64,000 nucleotides of DNA from Closterium sp. NIES-65 (taxonomy: Eukaryota; Streptophyta; Zygnematophyceae; Desmidiales; Closteriaceae), in contig CANXME010002192.1 in assembly GCA_948144175.1 (NCBI GenBank), positions 930,001 to 994,000 on the forward strand. Direction: 5' to 3'. Shown piece by piece: positions 45,266-56,300 of the stretch. Position numbers and translations under genes: made by a program. The notes below the pieces were generated by a model that made no database searches, had not been told where the DNA came from, and saw nothing but the letters and a program-made list of their open reading frames with translations. Positions within the stretch are counted from its first letter, which is position 1. Every line of letters starts with the position of its first letter.

Positions 45266-45840
45266 TGTTATGAGTTGTACGAAAGAAGAGTGCGCAGTAT
45301 TCAATAACACGGAAATGAGATTTTTTGAAAGTGTGAAACACTTTCTAAAAATGTATATTTTGAAAGCGCAGCTGACTGTAGTGAAGCAAGGCAACTGAAA
45401 ATGCATATTCCCGAGTACATAACGAGGGTTGGAGGCCATTTGGCCTCCACCCACGTCTTCATTTCGGAACTTCACAGTTCCGCTCCCCCCCCCCCCACCC
45501 ACCCCTAGTTGATCTCTATGTAATGTTTTAGTTGGACGAGAATGATGTAATTGCCCAATTGAAATGAAGCACGTTGCCTTGCAAGAAACAGAAAGCAAGT
45601 TTTCTCAATGTGATAACAACTACTGAGCAAACAACGAGGCCTAGACATAATATAGCTAAGCTAGCTAGGCCGAGGTCACGGAGTCGCGCGAAGGTCGGGT
45701 GCAGGTTTGGGGTTAGGAAACCCGAAGGCGACGCGGAGGACGTTCGAAAGGCGATGTGATTGGACCGAGCCTGAACTCCGAAAAAATGGACTTGTACGCG
45801 TACGGAGTGCCTCAGTAAGGAATTAGGAAAATTCCTTACA
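45266..45840 (-). repeat. 3' LTR of C, with an internal insertion
   Basis: On the plus strand it starts TGTTATGAG and ends TTCCTTACA. CTACCCCCCCCCTTT (the complement of a polypurine tract) follows. About 290 bp absent from the other LTR sit at 45320-45610, so the native length is about 280 bp. Confidence 0.85.
45320..45610. mobile_element. Unclassified 291-bp insertion in the C LTR
   Basis: The sequence is absent from the partner LTR at 50736. Flanking TGA at 45317-45319 and 45611-45613 could be a 3-bp target duplication. It contains the palindromic GAAAGTGTGAAACACTTTC near its left end, a GGAGGCCATTTGGCCTCC hairpin near 45430, and a C run near 45485. I see no clear terminal inverted repeats and no coding capacity, so the family is unknown. 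Confidence 0.5.
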
Positions 45841-45859
45841 CTACCCCCCCCCTTTAAGA

Positions 45860-46010
45860 AAGGTGGTCAATATCAGGCACGCGTCGGCGGGAAATATAAT
45901 CCCGGAGTACCGAGTGGCTCTATAGTGAGTCAGCCGGGACCCACGTGTCATCGTCGCTTGTGCGATCCACCCATCGCAGGAGGAAATCAACGTGGCATCT
46001 AGCTGGTGTC
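45860..46010 (-). pseudogene. C chromodomain region
   Basis: On the minus strand the sequence reads a chromodomain-like string with VDFLLRWVDRTSDDDTWVP. The tryptophan and acidic pattern are typical. In chromoviruses this module directs insertion to particular chromatin. It belongs to a broken element. Confidence 0.65.
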
Positions 46011-46269
46011 GCACGAATGCGATGATCCAAAATCTTCCAGGGTTGGAGTGTCAGATTTGCGACGGGCCAGACACTTGGCGCAATGTTAGGTCGAGCGACG
46101 TCGGACGGCTACGGAGCCACGTAGTGACGAAGCAAACTGACTTGGAAGGCGTCGTGGATCTTCCAGTCGTCCGGTAGCAAAAGTTTCGCTGTGACCGGGG
46201 TCAGCATCCGAATGATGCAGAAGGGTCCCACGTATCGGGGACGCAGTTTAGCAGGTTGGGCCAGTCAAA

Positions 46270-47750
46270 GATTTTCCGTGTCCAGAAGGACCATCTGCCC
46301 GTCGCGGAAGTGTAAGTTCCGTCGATGTCTGTCAGCATAGCGGCTGGCAACGGTGTTAGCCTTCCAAATAAATTCCGCTGCTTTGTCGCGGGCTTCTTGG
46401 AGTTCCGAAACGAATTGCTGCGACCGTGGTACCGGGTTGTCGGGGGTCGTTGAAGAGGGTAACACGGGGTCTATCCCGTGATTGAGGTAGAACGGCGACT
46501 GATTAGTCGCCGTAGACGGTGCATTGTTGTACGCAAACTCGAGCATGGGGAGTGAATCCTCCCACTTGGTGATGCCGGGGCAGTTCGTGCGAATCAACTG
46601 CTCCATCGTCTGGTTTGTCCTCTCTGTCTGTCCGTCGGTTTGCGGGTGGTATGACGACGAAAACTGCAGGCGGGTTCCGTACTGGGTCCACGTTTCCTGC
46701 CAGAACTTCGACGTGAATTTCGGATCCCGATCGCTGATGATCGCCGAAGGTAACCCGTGTAGGCGTACGACGGTGGAGATGGAGCTTCGCTGTTTCTTTG
46801 GCTGTGATCGTCGTGCGGCATGGTGTGAAGTGCACCATTTTCATTAATCGGTCCACGACGACCAGTACCGAGTCGTTGCCACTTGCGCCAGCTGGCAGCC
46901 CGGTGACGTAGTCTATTGTCACATGTTGCCACGACCGTTCGGGTGGCTCGAGAGGTTGCAGCAATCCAGCTGGTCGTTGGCGTGATGACTTCATTGCCTG
47001 GCAGGTCGGGCAGGCGGACACGTAGTGCTGCACGTCCGACGCCATGTCGAGCCAGTAGTAATTCTGCTGCAGCAGCTTCAATGTTTTGTCGACGCCGAAA
47101 TGCCCGGAAAGATTGGAGTCGTGGACTTCCTGGGTCAGCAATTCTCGTAAGGGTCGGTAGGAAGGTACTCAAACTCGGTTTGTACCGACTTTTAGGTAAT
47201 AGCTCCCATGCGCCGTGGTGACCCGTAGGTGTTGGTTGGTCATGAAAAACCTGTCAGTCCTGTAGCCGTGCTTGAACAGTCCTGCCAATAAAGGGTTAGA
47301 ATGGGCGATCAGTACTGCTGCGGTTTGCAGTGATGGGCGGGTCAGGGCGTCGGCGATGTTGTTGGCGCCCTTTTTGTACGTGATGGTGTAGCTGAAGTTT
47401 GACTCGAGGTAGTCGAGCCACTGGATTTGTCGCGGGTTGAGTTGTGGTTGGCTGCGCATGTACTCTCATGACTTGTGGTCTGTCCTGATCGTGACGTCGG
47501 CTCCCGTGAGATAACAGCGCCAGGTACGAAACGCATGCATGATGGCGAGCATTTCCTTATCGTGTACAGGGTAGTTGCGCTCGGGCGGCTGCATTTTTCT
47601 TGATTCGTACGCGATGGGTTGCAGCCCGTTACCGAAATCCTGTAGGAGGACAGCGCCGACGGCAAAATCGCTGGCGTCCGTCACGACTTCGAACGGCTGA
47701 GATGGATCTTCCAGCCGAAGCACCGGGGGTGAACTCAAAATTTTCTTCAG
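46270..47750 (-). pseudogene. C RNase H and integrase region
   Basis: RNase H motifs are VVTDASDFAVGAVL near 47690 and the TDHKS motif near 47470. The integrase zinc region shows GHFGVDKTL and CPTCQAMK near 47000-47110. The core shows VTIDYVTGLP near 46900 and ends with FAYNNAPSTATNQSPFYL near 46520. It belongs to a broken element. Confidence 0.8.
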
Positions 47751-47759
47751 CTCTTCGAA

Positions 47760-49075
47760 GGCCAGCTGCTCTCTCTCCCCCCAACAAAATTGCACGCCCT
47801 CATGCAGAAGATCGGTTAACGGCCTGGTTACCCCTGCCATATTCGGTACAAAACGGCGGACGTAGTTAACGAAGCCGAGGAAACTCTGCAACTCTGTGAT
47901 GTTCGTGGGCGGCTTCCACCCCGAAATCGCTGCTACTTTGCGAGGGTCAATTTTAATGCCTTCCCCTGAAACCACGTGCCCCAGGAACTTCAGCTCTGAC
48001 TGTAAGAACTCACACTTAGAGCCCTTAGTAATCAGCCGGTTCTGCTCCAAGCGCCGGAACACCTCCTCTAAGTCCTGTAAATGCTGTTCCCGAGTCTTGC
48101 TGTACACCAGGATGTCGTGCAGGTAAACAATAACTTTTTTTGTCCAGCATGTCCTGAAACACCCCATTCATGGTGAGCTGGAAGGTCGAGGGTGCGTTCG
48201 TCAGTCCAAACGGCATCACGGAATATTTGGAACTGCCGTAGCGGGTGCGAAATGCAGTCTTTGGGCAGTCGTCGGCGAACACGCGAATTTGATGGTAGCC
48301 ACCTCGCAAACCGATTTTCGAGAAGAAGCGAGCCCCGCGAAGCTGGTTCAGCAGGTCGTCCGCTCGTGGGATAGGGTAACGCGACTTGATTGTGACCCGA
48401 TTCAATGCTCGATAGTCGATGCACATGCGTAGGCCTCCGTCCTTTTTTGGCGTGAACAGTATCGGGGCGGCGTAGTGTGACGTGCTCAGCCGGATAAAAC
48501 CCTTCGAAAACAGATAGTCCAGCTGTTTCTGCAACTCGTCGAGCTCTGGTTGGTTGAGCCGCCACTATGACCAAACAGTTGGTTTTGCGCCTGGCTCCAG
48601 CTCGATCCTGTGGTCTTCTGGTCGCTGAGGTGGCAGCCCGTCAGGCAGGTCATCCGCGAAAATTTCGGGATACCTCCGAATTATGCTCGCCACGTCGTCT
48701 GGGACAGCAGCGCAGAGCGTGTCAATGTCGGCGATTTTCTCGGACGCCACCACTTCGTACAGCTGTACGGCGTAGCCCTGCGCTCCCGGTTTGATCGCCC
48801 TTTTCATCGTTATTGCGTTGACACGTATTGTCATCGGCTTCGGCTCTGCCCATTTCGGAAGGGTCACGCGCCCCTTGTTGCATAGCACCGTGATCGCCCC
48901 CGTCGTCCAGTCGATCGTCGGATTAAAACGCTGCAGCCAATCTCGTCCCAGCAGCACATCGCAACCGTCCAGCGTCGTCGCCAGCATGCGCATTGAAAAC
49001 CCGAAATCGTCGCCAGACTTCATCCGAATTTGTCGGACCTCGTCCTTGATCGCCAGCGGTGTCCCGTCCACCAGT
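47760..49075 (-). pseudogene. C protease and reverse transcriptase region
   Basis: The protease-like part has LLGRDWLQRFNPTIDW near 48920. Reverse transcriptase motifs are [16 protein letters not shown] near 48440, [12 protein letters not shown] near 48200 and a YLHDILVYS box near 48115. They are ordinary Ty3/gypsy sequences. It belongs to a broken element. Confidence 0.85.
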
Positions 49076-49369
49076 CGCGCGTCAATTTCGGGCAGACACC
49101 TGTCCAGCTTGACTCCGATTCTTTTGGCCGTTGCCGGGTTAACGAGACTGTGGCTCGCCCACTGTCAACGAAAAGATTTTTTTTTTTGCCCGTTAACCCT
49201 ACCCACGACCAGCACAGGGTGATCCACGTGTTCATCCACCTTATTCGTCCGGTTGCGGTCGATAGCCCGTATCGGTACCACTACTCGGTGTGGATGTTGA
49301 TTGCCGGGCGACGGGGTCTCATCAGTAGGTGGCTCGACTGCTACTGACTCGTCTCTTTTTTCGACCCCT

Positions 49370-50681
49370 CTCCGTCGTTCCTGTTTCCCTGTTTCAGCTT
49401 CGGGCAGTCCTTCCTCCAGCGGCCCCGTTGGTTGCAATTGAAGCACGTGTTAGGTCCACGTCTCGGTGCATCCACCCCGTTGATTGTGGGCTGGCGCGGC
49501 GGTCCACGAAATTGAGTGCCCTCCCGGGAACTCATTCTCGCCCATTGCATCAGCGCATCCGTTGATTCAGCCACCTGGACGGCATCGAGGAAATCACGTG
49601 GCCTCGCCCGTCGCACCTCATACTGTACTTCGTACTTGAGGCCTGCGACGTATCGGTCGAGTCGATCCGCATCACTCATGTCGTCCACCTGGTCAGCCAA
49701 ATTGCAGAATGTTGCCGTGTAATCTTGGATCGACGCCACCTGCTTCCGGGTGCGCAGCTTCATGCGAGCAGAATCCGAGGCGGATACATGCTCGAATCTG
49801 GTTCACAGCGCGGCGCCACAATCCGTCCATGTGCGTACCGTGGCCACTCCGAAGATTGAAGTTGCTCGTTGCATGACAGTTGTCCAGGTCCCGTCGTTCG
49901 CACGTGACATCCCTGCCGGAGTCCCCTCTGTCTGAAGAGTCCGCTTCCACCACTCCAACGCCGGCCCTCGTAACAGTGACACTGCAAAGTTAATGGGAGT
50001 AGCATCGTCAGCAATTTGCGCAGCATTGATTAACACCTCCACACCGAACAACCATGCCGACACAGTGACGATTTTGTCGCTGGGGTTGAACGGGGGCGGG
50101 TTCGTCGGCTTTATCTTAACATTTGTTGAGATTGTTGCTGCTGCATGCATCGGGGGCGCCACCGAAGCCATTACCGGGGTTGTCGCTGTTGCCTGTCGTG
50201 GCGTAGTCTGCGACTGTTGCCTCGGTGCCGCTTGTGCCTGTTGCTGCGGTTGTGGCTGTTGCTCCTGCATCCCTCGTGCATGTTGCATCCGTGCCGCCTA
50301 CTCATCTTCAACGTCCAGCGAGTCCTGTAGCTCGCTAAGGGCCTCATCGTTAGGCGCGAAACTGCTACTTGCTTCATCCACGGCGGGCGACTCCTGACGC
50401 GCTTCACCTCGCGTCTGGCGTAGCTCGGCGTTTTCCGCTTTCAGGCGATCCATCTCTGCAGACATGGTCTGCAAGTTGGCTTGCATCGCCCGAAACTGTT
50501 GCATGAACTCGTTGAACTCCGCCTGTTCCATGCTTCGCAAGCTTCTACAAACGGGCAGCGGGTTAACAACGTTTTTTATGGTTTTGATGAAGGCGCAAAC
50601 GCTATTAGTCGGAGCGAGATAATCGTATCTATCTCTCAGCCGACCGCTTTGCAGCCCACCAAACCTATCGCACCCTTGCAC
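49370..50681 (-). pseudogene. C gag region
   Basis: The N-terminal part carries a coiled-coil-like FNEFMQQFRAMQANLQTM string. A Gln/Ala-rich stretch, the capsid-like part (VSAWLFGVEVLINAAQ, ALEWWKRTL) and a CFNCNQRGRWRKDC zinc knuckle near 49440 follow. It belongs to a broken element. Confidence 0.8.
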
Positions 50682-50735
50682 TAAAACTACCCCAGGAAGT
50701 GGAGGGTAACCTAGGAAAGTAGTTCTGATACCAAG

Positions 50736-50876
50736 TGTTATGAGTTATACGAAAGAAGAGTGCGCGGTATTCAATAACGCGGAAGTGATTACAACTACTG
50801 AGCAAACAACGAGCCTTAGGCATAATATAGCAAAGCTAGCTAGGCCGAGGTCGCGGAGTCGCGCGAAGGTCGAGTG
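50736..50876 (-). repeat. 5' LTR of C, first part, with primer site
   Basis: It starts TGTTATGAG on the plus strand and is cut at 50876 by B2. The rest resumes at 63988-64000 (GAGTGCAGGTTTG), matching 45696-45708 of the partner LTR. The primer site, TGGTATCAGAAC on the minus strand, lies at 50722-50733 just inside the element. Confidence 0.85.
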
Positions 50877-51309
50877 TGTTGGGCTGAAGTGCCCTAGGAT
50901 CTTTGTAGAGTTTTAAGTCTGAGTAGAATTGTAGTAGCGGAAGCGTTTGAATGAAAGTACTTGAACCACCTTGCGCTAGTATGTGAGGGCAAAGTAAGTT
51001 GATTAAACAAGCAAATACAAAGGTTTATATAAGAGTACAAGGAATACGAATAGATAAGTTAAAACCGTTTTACTGTTGCGATTCGATACAGTGCGACTCG
51101 GGCAACTGCTCAATGTCGAGTCAGTTGTGTGTCCTTGCTGTCGCGCTGTATTTGTCAAGTCAAAGGTCGCTGACCTTTGACCTTCTCGTAACCTCCAGGC
51201 GGTTACCCTAACCTCCGAGGGTTGACTCGCGATGCTTCGATTCGGACTGCTTCGCTAGTGTACTGAGTTTCGACACGACAGAGGCGCTTAAGACTTATTA
51301 TTCCCAACA
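50877..51309 (-). repeat. 3' LTR of B2
   Basis: The repeat is 433 bp with ends TGTTGGG and CCCAACA. The complement of a purine tract (CTCCCCTTCGCTTC) follows at 51310. It contains hairpins at about 51162-51235. Confidence 0.92.
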
Positions 51310-51961
51310 CTCCCCTTCGCTTCTGGAGTGTCGCAGATGGTGACGTGGCCTTGTCCGGTCAGCATCATGCAGTACTCGAACTTCTGTTTTCCGAGCTTCT
51401 TGGTCAAATAATCGGCTGCAATCTCGGACGTGGGACAGTAGGATAATTCGAGTTTCCTTTTCTCGATCTCGTCCTTCACGAAGAAGTATCGCAGAGCGAT
51501 ATGCTTCGTTCTGTTCGCGAATCCGCTTTTGTTGGCGATGCGAATTGCAGATTGGTTGTCGCAGAATAGGGTGAAGTTGGGTAACTCGGCTGATTTTGCT
51601 TCTTCCAGTACCTCGCAAAAATAGAGTCCTTCCTTGGTGGCTGAACAGAGGGCGATATATTCTGCTTCAGCTGAAGAGAGAGCGATTAGTTCCTGCTTAC
51701 TCGACTGCCAGGAGATAGGTCCGATAGGCTCGAGACGATAGACGTAGCCAGTGCGAGAGCGCCTGTTATCAGAATCGCCGGCATGGTCAGCATCGACGTA
51801 GCCGATTAGTTTCGTCGTCGTAGCTTCACCTTTGTAGTAAGTCAGGCCGATCGTCGGTGTGCTCACGAAGTAGTGTAGTGCGCGATCGAGCTCCGCCAGA
51901 TGCTTTGCTTCGGATTTCTTGAGATAGGTGGCGAGTTGGCTTGCGAAGTAGGATAGATCAG
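51310..51961 (-). pseudogene. B2 RNase H region, separated from the rest by A5
   Basis: On the minus strand it shows DADHAGDSDNRRSRTGY, SSAEAEYIAL, CDNQSAIRIANKSGF and the family B ending PTSEIAADYLTKKLGKQKF. It is the downstream end of the pol gene, cut off by A5 inserted at 51962. Confidence 0.85.
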
Positions 51962-52097
51962 TGTCAGAACATATATGTAGCTTATGCTGTTGTGTAGGCT
52001 ACAGTGGGGTATCCCATAGGGGGTACAACCCAATTAGGGTTTTGCTATTTGTACCCAACTCTTTCATAGTGCATTCATTCTCGTTCTATTTTCCACA
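51962..52097 (+). repeat. 5' LTR of A5 and primer site
   Basis: The repeat is 136 bp, starts TGTCAGAACATATATG and ends ATTTTCCACA. The primer site TGGTATCGAGCAGGTT is at 52098-52113. Confidence 0.95.
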
Positions 52098-52113
52098 TGG
52101 TATCGAGCAGGTT

Positions 52114-53317
52114 CCCCCGTGGGAACTTTGCTTAGGGCCCACCACTTTTAAACTTTTTTTTCTGCCCGGAGCGCGCTCCGGGCCCTCGCTCTCACTCTTT
52201 CGGCCTGCCCTGCGGCCCCCTAGCCGCCCGCGCGCGCCCGTTCAGGCCCCTAGCCGCTCGCGCGCCGCCCGTCCCGGCCCCTAGCCGCTCGCGCGCCGCC
52301 CGTTCAGGCCCCTAGCCGCCCGCGCGCCGCCCGTCCCGGCCCCTAGCCGCTCGCGCGCCGCCCGTTCAGGCCCCTAGCCGCCCGCGCGCCGCCCGTCCCG
52401 GCCCCTAGCCGCTCGCGCGCCGCCCGTTCAGGCCCCTAGCCGCCCGCGCGCCGCCTGTCCCGGCCCCTAGCCGCTCGCGCGCCGCCCGTTCAGGCCCCTA
52501 GCCGCCCGCGCGCTGCCCGTCCCGGCCCCTAACCACCCGCGCGCACCCGTCCCGGCCCCTAGCCACCCGCGCGCGCCCGTCCCGGCCCCTCACCGCCCGC
52601 GCGCCGCCCGACCCGGCCCCAGGCCGCCCTGTGCCGCCCGCCCCGGCCGCGCTCTCCTGTCTCGGCCCCTCGGCGCCAGGACGCCGCCCGTCCTGGCCCC
52701 TCACCCGTCCCGGCCTCACACCGCCCGTGCGCCGCCCGTCCCTGCTGCACGCCGCCGTCCCGGCCCCCCACGCCGCCCGTTAGCCGCCGTGCAGCCTGAG
52801 CCGCCCGAGCCGTCTGCGCAGCTGAGGAGCCGAGCCGCCCGAGCCGCCTGTGCCGCTGACAGCCTCAGCCGCCCGAGCCGCCCGAGCCGCCTCCCCCCCC
52901 CCCCCCCCCCCCCCCTTTTCCCGTCGCCTGTCGAGGCGACCTGAGAGGCCAGCTGAGGGGTGGCAGGTGTGTGGTCTCCCCTGCTTCTCCTCCTCCTTCG
53001 TCTCGAGCTGCCCTGTAGCCGAGCCGCCTCGCCGCCGAGCCGCTCTACACCCGAGCCTCCCAGCAGCCGCGCCGCCCTGCAGCCGAGCCGCTCTACACCC
53101 GAGCCTCCCAGCAGCCGCGCCGCCGGGTCGCCGAGCTGCCGAGCTGCAGTTGCTGCCGAGCCGCCCTGCCGCCGAGCCGCCCGAGTCGCCCGAGCCGCAG
53201 AGCCGCCGTGCTGCCGAGCCGCTGAGTCGCCGAGCCTACTCTACCCACCACTGGTGAGCCCCTGCCCTGCTAGCACGCTGCGCGTCGCCTGCTTGCCTGC
53301 CTGCCTCCCTTTTTGGC
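52114..53317 (+). other. GC-rich repeat leader of A5
   Basis: No gene is called. A 31-bp unit built on CCCCTAGCCGCTCGCGCGCC alternates between a CCCGG and a TCAGG ending, giving a 62-bp higher-order repeat at about 52213-52560, with decayed units to about 52760. A C run lies at about 52891-52914. CGAGCCGCC- and CCGAGCCTCCCAGCAGCCG-type repeats fill about 53000-53235. Confidence 0.75.
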
Positions 53318-56300
53318 TTGCCTGGCTGCCTGCCTTACTGCTGCTACTCCTGCTCCTGCCTCTACTGGTGGAGCCAGATGCAGCCCCATCGACGTCTGCG
53401 TGAGTCCCTCACGCCCCAGCAGCTGCGTGAGTGGTACACTGGTTGGGGCTGTAGGGTTGGTGGCGCTACCACTGCTACCACTCCTGCTGCTTCTACTACT
53501 GGTGGCGGCCAGATGCAGCTCCCGCGACCCCCCCGCGCGTCTCTCACGCCTCAGCAGCTTCGTGAGTGGTACGCTCAGAGTGGAGGGTCTCTCAGTTCTG
53601 TTCGCTGCTCTTACGTGAATCTCACTGGTGCTCAGACTGGTCAGCCTTGTGGGACACCTAGTCATACACAGTCCCGCTGCTTCGCCCGTCTGAGCGACGC
53701 CTGGCGTACCGTGTTTGGCGACGAGGCTGAGCTCCCCGACTGGGTGGAGTTGCTTAGGCAGAGGGTAGATATATTTGCTCTTGACTATGATGCTATTCTC
53801 ACTGCCATGTATGCATTGCCTACTAGTGCTGACCGTGCCGGTCACCTGTGCGTCCCGCCTGACCCGGGTATAGGACCTGCTGCTCTAGCTACTGGTGAGG
53901 CTGCTGCTGCTCTGGGTGCTAGTGAGTCTCCTGCTCCAGGTACAGGTGCGGCTGCTGCTCTAGGTGCTAGTGAGTCTGCTTCCTCAGGTGCGGGTGAGGC
54001 TGCGCTCTCAGGTACCGCGTTGGCTTCGGCCTCCCTCACCTTTACACTTGACTCTGGGGCTTCTCGCTCCTTCTTTCGGGACCGCACCACACTCACGCCG
54101 CTTGGTCGGCCGGTTGCAGTCTCCCTGGCTGACCCCTCTGGGGGTCTTGTCCTCGCTCACTTCTCCACTGTCCTCCCGTGTCCGGCTGCCCCCTCGGGCA
54201 CCCTGTCTGGCCTGTACCTCCCCTCGTTCTCGACGAACTTGGTGAGTGGTGCAGACCTGCAGGATGTGGGGGTTCACCAGTTCACTCCTGCGAGTCGGCG
54301 GGTGACCCACTGCACGGACGCACGCACAGGCCGGCACCAAGCCACGTTCTCGCGTCGGCCGGGGTCGAGCCTCTACACCCTGACCACTGAGTCTCCTCCT
54401 GTCCCTGCGTCCGGTCAGGTAGCTGCGTCAGGTCAGGTGTTTGCTGCTGCGTCCAGGTCTGGTCCTGAGTCTGCCCCCTGTTCGTGTCGCCTCCTGTCTC
54501 ACGAGACTCTCCTGTGGCACCACCGTCTTGGCCACCCCTCCTTGCCCCGCCTTCGGGGCATGGCTTCCCGTGTCCTTGTCTCTGGCCTTCCCCAGTCTCT
54601 CCCTCCCCTTCCTTCGGGACCAGGACCTTCCTGTGTCCCCTGTGTCGAGGGGCGCCTCAGGGCTGCTCCTCACTCCTCCCAGTTTCCCCCGACAGAGGCT
54701 CCTCTGCAGACACTTCACATGGACGTGTGGGGCCCGGCCCCCGTCCGTGGGCAGGGTCACGAGCGCTACTTCCTGTTGGTGGTTGACGACTACTCGCGTT
54801 ACACCACAGTCTTCCCCTTGCGCAGCAAGGGTGCTGTCACTGAGGTGCTGATCGACTGGATCCGCGAGGCTCGTCTCCAGCTCAGGAGGAGCTTCGGCTC
54901 GGACTTTCCTGTTCTGCGTCTGCACTCTGACCGAGGTGGGGAGTTCTCCTCTCGCCTTCTGCGAGACTACTGTCGTGCACAGGGGATCCGCCAGACCTTT
55001 ACGCTTCCGGACTCTCCACAGCAAAATGGGATTGCTGAGCGCCGCATTGGCATGGTCATGGATGTCGCTCGTACGTCCATGATGCATGCGGCTGCCCCCC
55101 ATTTTCTGTGGCCGTTTGCGGTTCGGTACGCGGCGCATCAGCTCAACCTTCACCCCAGGGTCTCTCGGCCCGATATGTCCCCAGTGTTACTGTGGACGGG
55201 GAAGGTCGGCGATGCGTCTGCGTTCCGTGTCTGGGGATCTCGGGCGTTTGTCCGCGACTTGTCTGCGGACAAGCTGTCCCCCCGTGCTGCTCCCTGTGTC
55301 TTCCTTGGCTTCCCCCCTGACGCTCCAGGGTGGCAGTTCTACCACCCCTCCTCTCGTCGTGTTCTGTCCTCCCAGGACGTCACGTTCGACGAGTCAGTCC
55401 CCTTCTACCGCCTCTTCCCCTACCGTACTCCTTCCCTCCCCCCCCCACCGGACTTCCTGGTGCCAGTTCCCCCCCCGGTAGACCCCCTCCCCGCTCAGGT
55501 TCCTGCCCCTTCAGGTGTGTCCCAGGTAGACACAGTCGAGCCAGTCGAGGTTGCTGCTGAGTCTGGTCCTGTTGCGGGTGCAGAGTCTGGGGGTGCTACG
55601 CCTGCGGGTGCTGAGCTTGGGGGTGCTGCTGCTGGGGGCGCTGAGCCTGGGGGTGCGAGGCCGGGGGGTGCTGAGCTTGGGGGTGCTGCTGCTGGGGGTA
55701 CTGAGCCGGGGGGTGCTACGTCAGGAGCTGCTGAGCCTGGGGGTGCTGAGCCTGGAGGTGCGGAGCCTGCGACTGCTGGACCTGGGGGCTCTCCGGTTGC
55801 TCTGTCTCGGCGGGAGCCGCTCTCTCCACAGGAGCTGCGCGAGTGGTTTGCTCGCCGCTGGAGGCGTACTGCTGGAGCTGGAGCTCCTTCGACTGCTGAG
55901 GGTGCTGGTGCTGCCGGTCCCGGAGCTGCTGGGCCTGCGGGTCCTACTGGAGCTGGAGCTGCTGAGCCTGGGGGTGCTGAGTCTGGAGCTGCTGAGCCTG
56001 GGGGTGCTGAGTCTGGAGCTGCTGAGCCCGGGGGTGCTACGTCTGGAGCTGCTGAGCCTGGGGGTGCTACGTCTGGAGCCGCTGAGCCTGGGGTTTCTCC
56101 TGGTGCTGCGTCTCGGCGGGAGCCCCTCTCTCCACAGGAGCTGCGCGAGTGGTTTGCTCGCCGCTGGAGGCGTACTGCTGGAGCTGGAGCTTCTTCGACC
56201 GTCGAGGGTGCTGGTGCCGCCGGTCCCGGAGGTGCTACGCCTGCGGGTCCTACTGGAGCTGGGGCTGCTGAGGGCGTTGGTGCTGAGTCTGCTGCTGTCT

